A DNA stretch of 64,000 nucleotides, from positions 1 through 64,000 of the forward strand of contig NW_005179320.1 in NCBI RefSeq assembly GCF_000350225.1, written 5' to 3'. The first letter of the stretch is position 1, and each line of letters begins with the position of its first letter. Shown here one piece after another: positions 29,976 to 39,950 of this stretch. This DNA is from Chondrus crispus. Taxonomy: Eukaryota; Rhodophyta; Florideophyceae; Gigartinales; Gigartinaceae. A program made the translations under genes and the position numbers. The notes below the pieces were generated by a model that was given only the letters and a program-made list of their open reading frames with translations, was not told where the DNA came from and did not search any database.

Positions 29976-30896
29976 ATGTTACGCCATCTCGCCGCCCGAT
30001 TCGCCTTCCCGGCGCGCGCATCGCCGCGAGCCGGAGCCGCGCCCGGCGCGCTGTCGTCGGCGCTGCGGCGCCGCTCCTCCGTCTCGGCGGAGCCGCCGGG
30101 CGGCGCGGCGGCGCCGCCGCCGCCGCCCTCGGCGCCGAGCCGGTGGCAGCGGCTCAAGCGCAAGCGGCGCGCGGAGCGCACGCCGGCGAACCGCACGGCG
30201 TACCGCTTCGACCGCGCGGCGCCCGCGCCGCTGCCGGCCGCGCTGGCGCACGTGCGCGCCGCCGCGTGGGCCGCCTTCGACGAGTCGCTCGAGCTCGTCC
30301 TCCGCCTCAACATCGACCCGCGCAAGGCCGCCGAGAACATCCGCGGCGCCGCCCTGCTGCCGCACGGCACCGGCCGCCCGGCCCGCGTCGCCGCCTTCGC
30401 GGAGGGCATCGACGCAGACGCCGCGCGCGCCGCCGGCGCAGACCGCGTGGGCGCAGACGACCTCGTCGCTCAGATCGCCGCAGACCGCGCTAAATCGCTC
30501 AAGGGCTTCCACGCATGCGTCGCCGTGCCGGAGCTGCTGCCCACCGTCGCCGCACGCGTCGGCATGCTGCTCGGACCGAAGGGCCTCATGCCCGCGAAGA
30601 AGGACGGTACCGTCGGACCGGATGTCGCTCAGATCGTCACCAGGCTGAAGAGTGGCCAGATCAGGTTTCGCACCGATCGCGCGGGTAACGTCCACTTGAT
30701 TGTGGGAAAGCTTAGCTTTGCGGATCACTTGCTCATCGACAATGTTTGTGCGGCCACCGCCGCCATTATGGACGCCAGGCCGCACACGGTGAAGAAGAAA
30801 TACTTGGAGAAAGCGTTTCTGTGCTCGAGCATGGGGCCGTCGGTCAAGCTTGACCTGGTTCAGCTCGCGCGCGCCGTCAACGACCACCGGGGCTGA
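29976..30896 (+). CDS. Mitochondrial large-subunit ribosomal protein uL1
   Basis: The ATG at 29976 gives 306 aa in one exon. The first 65 residues are Ala/Arg/Ser/Pro-rich with almost no acidic residues (MLRHLAARFAFPARASPRAG), a mitochondrial presequence. The L1 domain follows: ELVLRLNIDPRKAAENIRGA, then FAEGIDADAARAAGADRVGA, the signature region VGMLLGPKGLMPAKKDGTVG (about 204-223), and IRFRTDRAGNVHLIVGKLSF. uL1 forms the mobile stalk of the large subunit next to the E-site. In red algae the plastid normally encodes its own L1, so a mitochondrial role is inferred. Codon usage is extremely GC-rich at the 5-prime end and relaxes after about residue 200. It diverges from IST1-A. Confidence 0.85.
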   Translation: MLRHLAARFAFPARASPRAGAAPGALSSALRRRSSVSAEPPGGAAAPPPPPSAPSRWQRLKRKRRAERTPANRTAYRFDRAAPAPLPAALAHVRAAAWAAFDESLELVLRLNIDPRKAAENIRGAALLPHGTGRPARVAAFAEGIDADAARAAGADRVGADDLVAQIAADRAKSLKGFHACVAVPELLPTVAARVGMLLGPKGLMPAKKDGTVGPDVAQIVTRLKSGQIRFRTDRAGNVHLIVGKLSFADHLLIDNVCAATAAIMDARPHTVKKKYLEKAFLCSSMGPSVKLDLVQLARAVNDHRG

Positions 30897-32074
30897 CTGC
30901 TCGTCTCGCGGGAGTCGCTGCTAGAGCCATAATCTCTTGCATCTGTGTCCGATTCGGTTGCCCACGTTTTGCGCTCAACCGCTGTCCTTCGGAACCCAAT
31001 TTTGTATCGCAGGAACGCCTGCGCAGCTATTACTGATCACCTGTACGAGAAACTGTAACAGAAATGCCTGCATTTGTCGCCTTGCCGGCGGCGATTGCAC
31101 GCAATAAGATATACCATTGCAGTTTAGTTGTCAGATCCCATCACATGCTCCCGTTGCAGATTGGCATGCGCTCATCAGGCAACCACACTGACACCCTGAA
31201 TGTATCCCGCTTCTTCGGAGACTTTTTCAACCTGCTCAATGTTCTTAATTCAATGTCATGGTGGTCTCCATAGCAAAATCATGCATCAGAGCTACAGAAC
31301 ACAATCATCAAGTACCGTGAAGACAACATATATAGAGTTTCGCTTCTACGATCGCGGGCTTGTCGGCGGCCCGAAGCGAAAATGAGCAAGCAGATCAAGC
31401 ACCAGGAGCATGTTCTACATAGGGCACAGAGGATTTCGAGCATGCTTATCAAATGCTTCTTTGGCCTTGTTCACCATCTCAATAATATAACTATAAACAC
31501 AGCCCGGGCTTCGTCTGTGAGTGCGGGGATGGATTTTCAAACAACTACCATCTCGTTTTTACTGCTGATGCTGCCATCCAATTCTTGTGAATCCTGAGAT
31601 GTTGCTTCTGTTGACTTATTGGATAGACAGCAACTAATCGTCATAAGCACCACTCTCTTTGTACATAGCTGTTTTGTCAACTCATGGGCTAGCTCATTTT
31701 AGTTCATGCTGCGTTTGAGCTTTGCAGACCTAACAGCATAGGGCTTGTTTCGCAGCTGAATGTCTAATCTGGCTCTAGCTAGCTAGAGATCTATCTAACA
31801 AGTGCCGAATAAAAAGCTACATTTTAATTCGTTGATTATGAAAGGCCTATCGTGGACGTTTGGCCTCAGACTCTCGCACGTGTAATGGCCCCCTACTTGC
31901 AAATCGGAATTGCCATGCAGCCCGCAGAGCTGGCCTTGCCTTGCCGTCACCCTCTGCAGCGTTAATCCCCTCGACTTGCTCTAGAGAGACTATCAGAGAA
32001 GCACCGCACTCACCCTTCTCGCTTTGAACCATCTCACTTCGTGTCCTCAAATTCCCTGCTGCAGCCACCCCACC
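30897..32074. other. Intergenic region downstream of uL1m
   Basis: These 1.2 kb contain no ORF with recognisable domains on either strand. They carry the uL1m 3-prime UTR and the promoter of the LRR gene. Confidence 0.3.
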
Positions 32075-33000
32075 ATGCATTTCTCTTCAAGCCTCGCCGA
32101 TTTCATGGAACGCCTCAATGAGGGACCCGCGGGCATTGACGACGCTCTAGCCGCCGTCGAGAAATGCGCCGCAGACTCAGGGACCGTCTTAGATTTACAG
32201 CAGATGACCCTCACCGATGAGGATCTCCAGCTGATTTCCACCAAGTTCGACTCCCTTGCCGCTCATGTCACAAAGCTCAACCTGTTTATGAACGAGTACG
32301 TCCCAGCCACGCCTATCCAATCCGAGTCGGTATGAAACTAGGTCATCGCGACTAACCGTCAGAACTACGTACGACTCTCATTTACTATCGCGTACCGAAC
32401 TGTCACCACAGAATTTCTGTCTTGCCAGCCTCTATCACAGCGCTTTCCAACTTAGAAATTCTCCATGCCGGGTGCAACCCCTTAGAAAGCGTAGACGCGG
32501 CCTTGTTCGCGGCCCTACCAAAGCTCACAGAGATTGATGTCGGGTTCAGTGAAATCCTCAGTCAACTTCCTGACAGTTTCAGCAACCTTCCTTCTTTGAA
32601 AGTGCTCAAGGCAGGCAACGGACGGCTCACGTCCTTACCGCCAAGTTTGTTCAAATGTTCCAACCTGGAAGAGCTCTATCTCTATGGGAACAGTCTCAAA
32701 GGCGTCAGCGAAGAAATAGGAGAGCTGAGAAAGCTTAAGCTTTTGAATCTCGGCAGAAACCAAATCGCCAGTCTTCCGGACAGCATTGGAAGGTGTGGTG
32801 TACTTGAGACCTTACATTTGTATGAAAATTGCCTTTCATCGTTGCCCAAGGGTGTGGTGAGGTTGGAGCACTTGCAAACACTCAACGTGAACTCAAATGC
32901 AAATCTTCCCATGCCCCCACGCGAAGTACGATGTTTGGCGGCGGCAAAGTCTACTGCATCCTTCCTGGCCACCGGCGTAGCCAATGGGACAACCATTTGA
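32075..33000 (+). CDS. Short leucine-rich-repeat protein (two exons)
   Basis: Exon 1 is 32075-32295 and exon 2 is 32412-33000, separated by a 116 bp intron with a GTACGT donor and ACAG acceptor (phase 2). Joining them restores an LRR across the border: NLFMNE plus ISVLPASITALSNLEIL. The 269-aa product has about eight LRR units of the LxxLxLxxNxLxxLPxxI type, for example NLEELYLYGNSLKGVSEEIG and KLKLLNLGRNQIASLPDSIG, preceded by an N-terminal helical cap. There is no signal peptide or membrane segment, so it is probably a cytosolic interaction scaffold of the Shoc2/PIRL-like type. The stop is 186 bp from that of valyl-tRNA synthetase. Confidence 0.82.
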
Positions 33001-33186
33001 TGAGCGATTGCAAGAATTCAGCGGGAGCAAGACTCCAGGGTAGCTCTAGTAAACTGCAAAGGCGAAACGGTTTGTCCCAACCCAGAATCGTAAAAAAATT
33101 GTGTTGAGCAATGGTCCCTTTATTCGTCTTACTTACAAGACAATTGCGTGTGTTGGACCCAATACTCGTACTGCTCATCTACAACG

Positions 33187-36100
33187 TTATCGCAATAGTT
33201 TTCGGAATCTTTCGGCTAAGAGTTCGAGGTTGGCCTTTTCCAATATATACTTTTCGCGTGTTTTAGTATTCTTGCAACGAACCTTTTCGGGGACGCGGCT
33301 CTCGTATCCCTCCGCTGACATCTTCTTGTCATATTCTTCAACGAGCATTCCTTTTTCTGAAGCTGCAGCCTCCAGTTTTGTGATTTCAGACTCAAAGTCC
33401 ACGAGCCCAGTGAGGATAACGTGAACTTCGTATTTCTCATCCACAACAGTAACCGCAGCCCCATTGGGGGGCTCAGTCACACCACTGATACCAGCAGTCG
33501 TTTTACCACAAGAGGTGAGCGTTTCAACGTACTGGGGAACAATTCGCTTCGCTGCTTCCTCATCCGCAGCCAGTATAAACACTTCTGGGGCACTCGAAGG
33601 TTTCAAGCCATATTCAGCCTTCACAGCTCGTATAGCTTGTACGTTCTTCATGGTGGATTCTAACCTTAGCTCCGCTGCCTCGAAATGCCGACTTTCGCTC
33701 TGCTTCGGGAAAGGTGCAATACATATCGACTCAGGCACAGTGGGCCCAGGCAGTCTCTGGTATAGCTCTTCAGTTACAAAAGGAATCATTGGGTGTAACA
33801 TTCGTATTCCCGCGCTGAGACATTCGAATAGAACCATTTTGGCAGCAGTCTTCTTGCCTTCGTCCTCTCCACGCATGACGGGTTTCAAACCTTCCAGATA
33901 GATGCCGCATAACTCACTCATCCAAAAGCGGTACGCAATACTAACCGCATCCCCAAGATTATAGGCAACAAATGCATCATTCACCTCCGCACAAGTCGCA
34001 TTCAACCGCGACAGGATCCAAAGATCCAGAGTTTCACCAAGCTCTATCGCCCCCTGAAGCCCATTGTTCGAGAACACAAAGTCCTTCTCTAAGTTTCCGA
34101 GAGCAAATTTCGTTGCGTTCCACAATTTGTTACAGAAATTTCTATATCCGATAACACGTGCGACATCCAGATTGATATCTCCGCCCTGTGTCATGTAAGC
34201 AAGAAGGCCAATTCGCAAAGCATCGGCACCGCACTCTGGTATGCCACCTGGGTAGTCTTCCTTTTGATCCGCTATTGCCCGCTGGATTTCCTTGGCGGGC
34301 AAATTTGACTTTTTGATTTTCTCCGAGAGCTCATTAAGAGTTGCACCGTTGATCACTTCGAGAGGATCTATCACATTCCCAAGAGATTTAGACATTTTGC
34401 GACCTTTCTTGTCTCGGACCAGAGAGTGCAGTAGTACCGTCTTGAAAGGCAACTTGCCCGTGAGGCCTATGCCCATCATGACCATTCTTGCGACCCAGAA
34501 GAACAAAATGTCGTGACCAGTTTCTAAAAGGGTAGTCGGATAGAAGGCTTCTAAATCCTTGGTCTTCTCAGGCCATCCAAAGACAGAGAAAGGGAACAAA
34601 CCAGAAGAAAACCATGTGTCAAGCACATCTTCGTCCTGCTTCAGTTTGATCGCATCTGTCACCACATTAAGCCTCGCGGCAGCACGCTCCCGAGCTTCAG
34701 CTTCAGTTCTCCCCACAACCCATATAGTCTCAGATGGCGCACCATCTGTAGAGGCCTCGTATGCTGGGATTCGATGGCCCCACCAAAGCTGTCTAGAGAT
34801 ACACCAGTCCCGAATGTTGTCGAGCCATCTGAACCACGTGTCTTGAAATTGCGACGGCACAACTTCCAAGTCACTGTTCCGCACGGCATCAGCGCTTCTC
34901 TTCGCAAGTTCTTTGCAATTGACCCACCACTGCGGGATAAGAAGTGGTTCAACAACATCCCCCGAGCGAGAGCAAACTGGCAAGCTCATAGCATTCGGCT
35001 CCTTTCCGCGAAGCAGGTCCATCCCTGCCAGCTCTTTTTCAACTTCCACACGCGCCACATATCTCTTCATACCGTTGAACTTACCACCATTTTCGTTAAT
35101 GTCCCCGTCCAAGTTTATGATGGTAACCTCAGGAAGGCCATTTCGTCTTCCACACGCAAAATCGTTCGGGTCGTGCGCTGGGGTAACCTTTACGGCACCA
35201 GTTCCAAAAGACATGTCAACAAGTTCCCCGTCGGCGATTATAGGAAGCTTACGGTCCACGAAAGGATGAATCAAATTCTTACCAATCAAGTGCTTGTATC
35301 GCGGATCGTCAGGGTGGACGGCCACGGCAGTATCCCCAAGCATAGTCTCTAGGCGTGTGGTCGCCACGACGAGCTCTTCATCTAAACCATCAACTTTGTA
35401 TGCGAAGTTGGTGAGCACGCCAAACTCAATCAGATCTTCGTGGCCAGGAACCTTTCTCTTTGTGAATGCTTCAATTTCAATATTGTCCACCTCAATATCG
35501 GAGATAGCTGTGTGCAATGTACTAGACCAGTTGACGAGCCTGGTATCACGGTAAATGAGTCCATCATCATAAAACTTGACAAACGCTTCCCTCACGGCAT
35601 TGTTAAGCTTATCACTCATCGTGAACTCTTCTCTCTCCCAATCAAGAGAGCTTCCGATTCTTCGCAATTGGTGAACAATCTTCCCACCGTACTCGGTCTT
35701 CCAATCCCAGACCTGTTTCACAAACCCATCCCTACCCAACGCATGACGATCGATTCCGCGCTCTTTCTTCAGCTGCTTCTCCACCACAGCCTGTGTCGCA
35801 ATACCGGCATGATCGACACCCGGCAACCACATTGTGACCTTGCCGTGCATACGATGGTAGCGCGCAAGCGCGTCCTCTACAGCACACATGAGGGCATGCC
35901 CTAAATGCAAGCTCCCTGTCACATTAGGAGGAGGGATGACCATAATGAAAGCATCTTCCGGCCCTTTCCCTTCCATATCCTTGGCATCGGCATGAAAGTA
36001 TCCCTGCTTCTCCCACCACTCATACCAAGCCGATTCCACCGCTCTGGGATGGTAGGTAGGGGCCATGACGTCGTCTAAGATCTTCTTATCGCCGGCGGGT

Positions 36101-36423
36101 GTGTTGTTGACAAAATTGGCCATAGCGTCAGCGGCGGCCTGAGCGGCGGCCTTCTTCTTCTTCTTGTCTGAGGTCGCGCCGTCCTTCTTTGGGGTGGCCT
36201 GAGCACGATTGGCGGCGGCCGCCGCCTTCGCCTGCTTCTTCCGAAGCGCTGCGAGTTGTTTTTCAAGTTTCTTGCGTCGGGATAAAGGAAGGGCATCCTT
36301 TTCCTCCTGCGACATGGTCTGGTATTGTTCCAGCGTCACAGGCGTCGGTGCTGGCGTGGGACCGGACGATGCCTGCGCTTCAGCGGCAGGCGCCGCTGCT
36401 GTCGCGTCCTGCTGGCCAGCCAT
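33187..36423 (-). CDS. VARS: Valyl-tRNA synthetase
   Basis: The ATG at 36423 gives 1078 aa in one exon; the frame runs to 36465 only from a GTG. Residues 1 to about 115 are a Lys/Ala-rich extension (KKLEKQLAALRKKQAKAAAA), typical of eukaryotic enzymes and involved in tRNA binding. The class I core has PPPNVTGSLHLGHAL (the HIGH motif), MWLPGVDHAGIATQ, the editing domain with VVATTRLETMLGDTAVAVHP, the DVLDTWFSSGLFPFS segment and the GRKMSKSLGNVIDPLEV motif (KMSKS). The anticodon-binding domain follows, then a C-terminal coiled-coil arm (ESEITKLEAAASEKGMLVEE). All key motifs are intact. It attaches valine to tRNA-Val and edits mischarged threonine. No targeting peptide precedes the basic extension, so this copy looks cytosolic. 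Confidence 0.97.
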   Translation of the reverse strand: MAGQQDATAAAPAAEAQASSGPTPAPTPVTLEQYQTMSQEEKDALPLSRRKKLEKQLAALRKKQAKAAAAANRAQATPKKDGATSDKKKKKAAAQAAADAMANFVNNTPAGDKKILDDVMAPTYHPRAVESAWYEWWEKQGYFHADAKDMEGKGPEDAFIMVIPPPNVTGSLHLGHALMCAVEDALARYHRMHGKVTMWLPGVDHAGIATQAVVEKQLKKERGIDRHALGRDGFVKQVWDWKTEYGGKIVHQLRRIGSSLDWEREEFTMSDKLNNAVREAFVKFYDDGLIYRDTRLVNWSSTLHTAISDIEVDNIEIEAFTKRKVPGHEDLIEFGVLTNFAYKVDGLDEELVVATTRLETMLGDTAVAVHPDDPRYKHLIGKNLIHPFVDRKLPIIADGELVDMSFGTGAVKVTPAHDPNDFACGRRNGLPEVTIINLDGDINENGGKFNGMKRYVARVEVEKELAGMDLLRGKEPNAMSLPVCSRSGDVVEPLLIPQWWVNCKELAKRSADAVRNSDLEVVPSQFQDTWFRWLDNIRDWCISRQLWWGHRIPAYEASTDGAPSETIWVVGRTEAEARERAAARLNVVTDAIKLKQDEDVLDTWFSSGLFPFSVFGWPEKTKDLEAFYPTTLLETGHDILFFWVARMVMMGIGLTGKLPFKTVLLHSLVRDKKGRKMSKSLGNVIDPLEVINGATLNELSEKIKKSNLPAKEIQRAIADQKEDYPGGIPECGADALRIGLLAYMTQGGDINLDVARVIGYRNFCNKLWNATKFALGNLEKDFVFSNNGLQGAIELGETLDLWILSRLNATCAEVNDAFVAYNLGDAVSIAYRFWMSELCGIYLEGLKPVMRGEDEGKKTAAKMVLFECLSAGIRMLHPMIPFVTEELYQRLPGPTVPESICIAPFPKQSESRHFEAAELRLESTMKNVQAIRAVKAEYGLKPSSAPEVFILAADEEAAKRIVPQYVETLTSCGKTTAGISGVTEPPNGAAVTVVDEKYEVHVILTGLVDFESEITKLEAAASEKGMLVEEYDKKMSAEGYESRVPEKVRCKNTKTREKYILEKANLELLAERFRKLLR

Positions 36424-38137
36424 TTTTGTTTTTCTCACTCGCGACCAGCTTCGACTCTGGTTCACAAGCTAGTCTCAACTGGAGAGGGGATCGTGGGGAA
36501 TGTCGGACGAAGATGAGGTCGCATTGGCTTTGGGGCGACGACGGTATGCACGGCACAAGAGTGTTAAGAGTCAGGCCCTGAGGGTCTCCAATGCAGCACC
36601 GCCGATAGTGAGGCAATGCAGCGCCGCCAATAAAAAGGGGCTGGTGGCTTGAGCACAGCAAAGCAGCGTATGATCATTTTTTAGACAACAGCGGCCCACT
36701 TCCTGAAAAATGGTCGAAATTTGTAGATTTGATGAATTGACGGACGTCGGAACTTCCTGTACGTCATATGCAGTGCTGTCCCCGGTGGCGTCCACTGCAT
36801 CTTTTCCAGTGTCTAGATGACAAGCGCTTTGCCTCATACAGTATGAAGTCAGGCATGGCCTCATACAGTATGAGGCCAGTTTTTTTGCAAAAATATATAC
36901 ATTAAATCGAAACTTTATAAAGTTAATTTGGACACCATTTCTTTAACGTACATACCCTCGGCAATAACGTCTTGCAAAACATCGGGACAGCAATTATGAA
37001 TACACAGAAAGACTAAGAACCTAACAAAATTTCGGTGCCCGGTTGACAATTGAAACAAACGTTTTCGTTTCGAAGATATCAACACATACCGTTTTGAGGT
37101 TGGTCAACAAGCTTCTTTTTCAGGCATTCAAAAAATGGCTGGAAAGAACATGCAGATTTCACAAAACTCTATCCTTCCGCAACGCAGAAGTCAACTGTGG
37201 TGGTGAGGGTATCTTTTTCCTTCTTGTTGAGCAAGCACAAGTCAAGAAAAAATAAGTTGAAAGTAGCCTCCTATGAGGTCAAATGGGCCCCATGTGAGGC
37301 CACATGTCCGATAGAAACCAGAACTTCTGCTGTGGCGGATGCGTCCTTACTCCTTCCGACATCCTCACTATGAATTATTTCGCTATCAGGCCGGAAGACG
37401 CCAAAAGCCGTATCTGCATGGAGGATAACAACACGACGCCCTCGCCCATATTGTCTGAGTCATGCAAACCTCTTCAATGCGCTATCGCACTTGATGCGCC
37501 ACAGGATTCCAGTGTACGTCAAAGCACTGAATTTTAATTGGGAATTGCAGTGTTGCAGATGAACTACTACTGCATGTTATAGAATATGCATTGCAGAATG
37601 AGCATGGACTTGCTTTGCTGATTATTCTGCTCGAGCTAGCCTTCACTTGCAGATTGCAACATGTGCGGGACCCTGTGTTTTCGGCAAGACTGCCTTGAAG
37701 ATCTACAGGCGTATCCCATATATCCTTTGGCAGTGAATCCTGCTCTGAAGCATTCTTTCGGCGTCCCGGCACTTTCTCTCTCGTGAGTCATCCCGTCCCC
37801 CTTCAAGTGAACAGTCCCCCTTCAAGTGAACACGTGTACAATCCTTGTACTGTACACGTGAACACGTGAAATGTGAGTGACAGAATCCATTTTCAATCAT
37901 TTCATGATGCACTTAAAACTTTTCGAAATTCACGCTCTTCAGATCTAAAACAATTCACACTCCTCCCGCAACGCGTCACCCGCCGACGAGTACCGCCGTT
38001 CGCACTGCCTTTCCTCCTCTTCTATTCACCCTTCCTTCCTCTATACCCTCTTCCTTCCGTACCATCCGTGTAACTCATCCCAATTAGACCCACTCGCGGC
38101 AACCGCAATCTTACGATTTGATTATCGTCCGAGAGCA
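36424..38137. other. Divergent upstream region of ValRS and apyrase, possible MITE inside
   Basis: No gene is supported. An AT-rich block at about 36,890-37,260 is bounded by paired palindromic sequences: GGCCTCATACAGTATGAGGCC at 36,866-36,886 on the left, with a second CATACAGTATG at about 36,836, and CCTCCTATGAGG plus CCCCATGTGAGGCC at about 37,267-37,302 on the right. This resembles the ends of a small non-autonomous element, though the arms are weak. At 37,795-37,870 there are CCCCCTTCAAGTGAACA direct repeats followed by GTGTACA/TGTACAC and CACGTG palindromes. Confidence 0.35.
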
Positions 38138-39691
38138 ATGTCAGGCGAAACGACCATGCGCCGCCGTGGGCGCGGCTCCACCCCCGCCGAATCCACCACC
38201 ACCGAAGTGACAAATGAAACCACAGACGCCGCCACCTCCGCCTCGACCGACACCAGCCCCGCCATCCCTTCCACCAAAACTGTCCCCGAGTTACTCGCCG
38301 AGGAGTCGCAAAGCAATGCCAATTTTCTTGCCCTGGCCGCGGCCGTCGTCGCCTTTTTCCTCTTCATGCTGCAAACCACCTCGCTACCGCCACCGGGTCG
38401 CGTCTACAGCGTCATGATTGACGCTGGATCAACTGGAACGCGTGCCCAGGTTTTTGCGTTCCGCCATTTGCCAGGACAGAAGGGACTCATCTTGGATGAT
38501 AGCGAGGTTTTTAAAATGAAAAAGAGCATCGCCGCGCTGGGGACGGGGACGGTGGGCAGTGGTGGCGTGTTTTTCAAGCCGCTCATGGAAAAACTGAGAA
38601 AGAAGATCCCTGGCGTGCGGAGACGTCAGCGCACTCCCATCGCCTTGCATGCGACCGCAGGGCTGAGGTTGATTGGAGAGGAGCAAGCTGAAACGGCATT
38701 GGAGGAGGCTAGGAAGGCTTTGAATATCAGCGGTTTCTTGTTTCAAGAGGATTGGGTGTCTATACTTGAAGAGCAAGAGGAGGCGTCGCACGCCTGGACG
38801 ACAGTCAATTTCTTGAAGGGCCACTTCCATGGGCATAAGGGGATCACCAAACGTCTTGGTGCGTTGGATCTCGGCGGCGCGAGTATGCAAATGGTTTTTG
38901 AGCGAGAAAATGGGGATGAGGCCGTCGATACAGGCGAAGAGGACGACGATAACTTGGAAGGCCGTAACGAAGCTCCAGAAAATGAAGATCTTGCTGGTGA
39001 CGACGCAGTTTCCATCGAAGAAGCAGATTATACTGTTAGTGTGTTTGGCGACGACTATCCTCTGCACTCAACTAGTCACCTCGGGTTGGGACTGTTTGAC
39101 TTCACGAAAAAACTGTACACCTTGTTTGATCGAGAAGGTGTGTTGGAGGAGGGCAACCCTTGCTTCAGGAAGGGCAAAGTCTTCGCTAACAAAGAGCTTC
39201 GCTTTGGGGTGCCGGGCACTGAGGAGTCGCGCACCGTGACGATGACGGGCGATGGAGACTTTGAACGCTGCGTGGCGAGTGCCGAGATCACTATTGCGAC
39301 GTTTAGCAAACTTCGCAGCAAGAAAAGCGTGCTACCAAAGGGTAAACCTTTCTATGCGTTTGCCTACTTTTATGATCGCACAGTTCGCCTCGGACTCCCC
39401 ATTACTCCGACAAAGGCGCAGCTGATAGCAAAAGGAAGGGAACTTTGTGAGACTCCACCCGACGTTCGCGTAGAACGAGATTTTGATCAAGCATGTGCCG
39501 AATTTTCGTACGTCTACACTCTGCTGAAAATTTTCACTGATGACTTCGCATCGAAAGATGTGCAGATCCGATTTGAGCAGTATATCGATGGCCATATGCT
39601 GGGATGGGCGCTAGGTGCCGCACTCGACATTGTTCAACCGGTGATGCACAAGCAACTAGCGCTTGAGCATGAACCATTGATTGCTGCTTGA
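38138..39691 (+). CDS. GDA1/CD39-family nucleoside phosphatase (apyrase), membrane-anchored
   Basis: The ATG at 38138 gives 517 aa in one exon. Residues 1-60 are a Thr/Ser-rich cytoplasmic tail; residues 62-80 (NFLALAAAVVAFFLFMLQT) form a single signal anchor, indicating a type II protein with a lumenal or external enzyme. Apyrase conserved regions are present: ACR1 VMIDAGSTGTRAQVFAF (92-108), ACR2 HATAGLRLI, ACR3 EEASHAWTTVNFLKG and ACR4 LGALDLGGASMQMVF. An acidic insert (EEDDDNLEGRNEAPENED) lies after ACR4. One C-terminal hydrophobic stretch may be peripheral rather than a second span. These enzymes hydrolyse NDP/NTP, commonly GDP or UDP in the Golgi to support glycosylation. The gene converges on a Ppx/GppA-like gene, another member of the same ASKHA fold. 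Confidence 0.88.
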   Translation: MSGETTMRRRGRGSTPAESTTTEVTNETTDAATSASTDTSPAIPSTKTVPELLAEESQSNANFLALAAAVVAFFLFMLQTTSLPPPGRVYSVMIDAGSTGTRAQVFAFRHLPGQKGLILDDSEVFKMKKSIAALGTGTVGSGGVFFKPLMEKLRKKIPGVRRRQRTPIALHATAGLRLIGEEQAETALEEARKALNISGFLFQEDWVSILEEQEEASHAWTTVNFLKGHFHGHKGITKRLGALDLGGASMQMVFERENGDEAVDTGEEDDDNLEGRNEAPENEDLAGDDAVSIEEADYTVSVFGDDYPLHSTSHLGLGLFDFTKKLYTLFDREGVLEEGNPCFRKGKVFANKELRFGVPGTEESRTVTMTGDGDFERCVASAEITIATFSKLRSKKSVLPKGKPFYAFAYFYDRTVRLGLPITPTKAQLIAKGRELCETPPDVRVERDFDQACAEFSYVYTLLKIFTDDFASKDVQIRFEQYIDGHMLGWALGAALDIVQPVMHKQLALEHEPLIAA

Positions 39692-39897
39692 TGAGTGGCT
39701 AGAGGGGTCAACGTGATGCGGGAATGACTTAGTAACAAATACTGCAACAAGAGAGTGCGAGTGGGGCACTTGAAGAACATCGGGAGGGTTGCAACACGGG
39801 GGGCCAGGGGTAAAGCGTTTCTGTTTATATTGTGCAACTTGTGGCGATGCTGAGAACATTGTAGATGCGCATTTGCCATTACAAACCTCAGCCTTTG

Positions 39898-39950
39898 TTT
39901 CAAACGTGATAGCTTAGACTGACTGACAGTCTAAGCTATCACGTTTGAAA
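39898..39950. repeat. Perfect hairpin at the junction of two convergent genes
   Basis: Bases 39898-39921 are perfectly complementary to 39927-39950 with a 5 nt loop (ACTGA). The right arm overlaps the 3-prime end of the Ppx/GppA-like gene: its last codons (Phe-Gln-Thr) and its TGA stop (39939-39941) lie in the arm. The apyrase stop is 207 bp to the left. Confidence 0.9.

Noticed and set aside
27762-30900. Long ORFs opposite or out of frame with IST1-A and uL1m
   Set aside because: They are GC-driven shadows: the true frames carry Ist1 and L1 domains, while the shadows are Arg/Pro/Gly-rich repeats.
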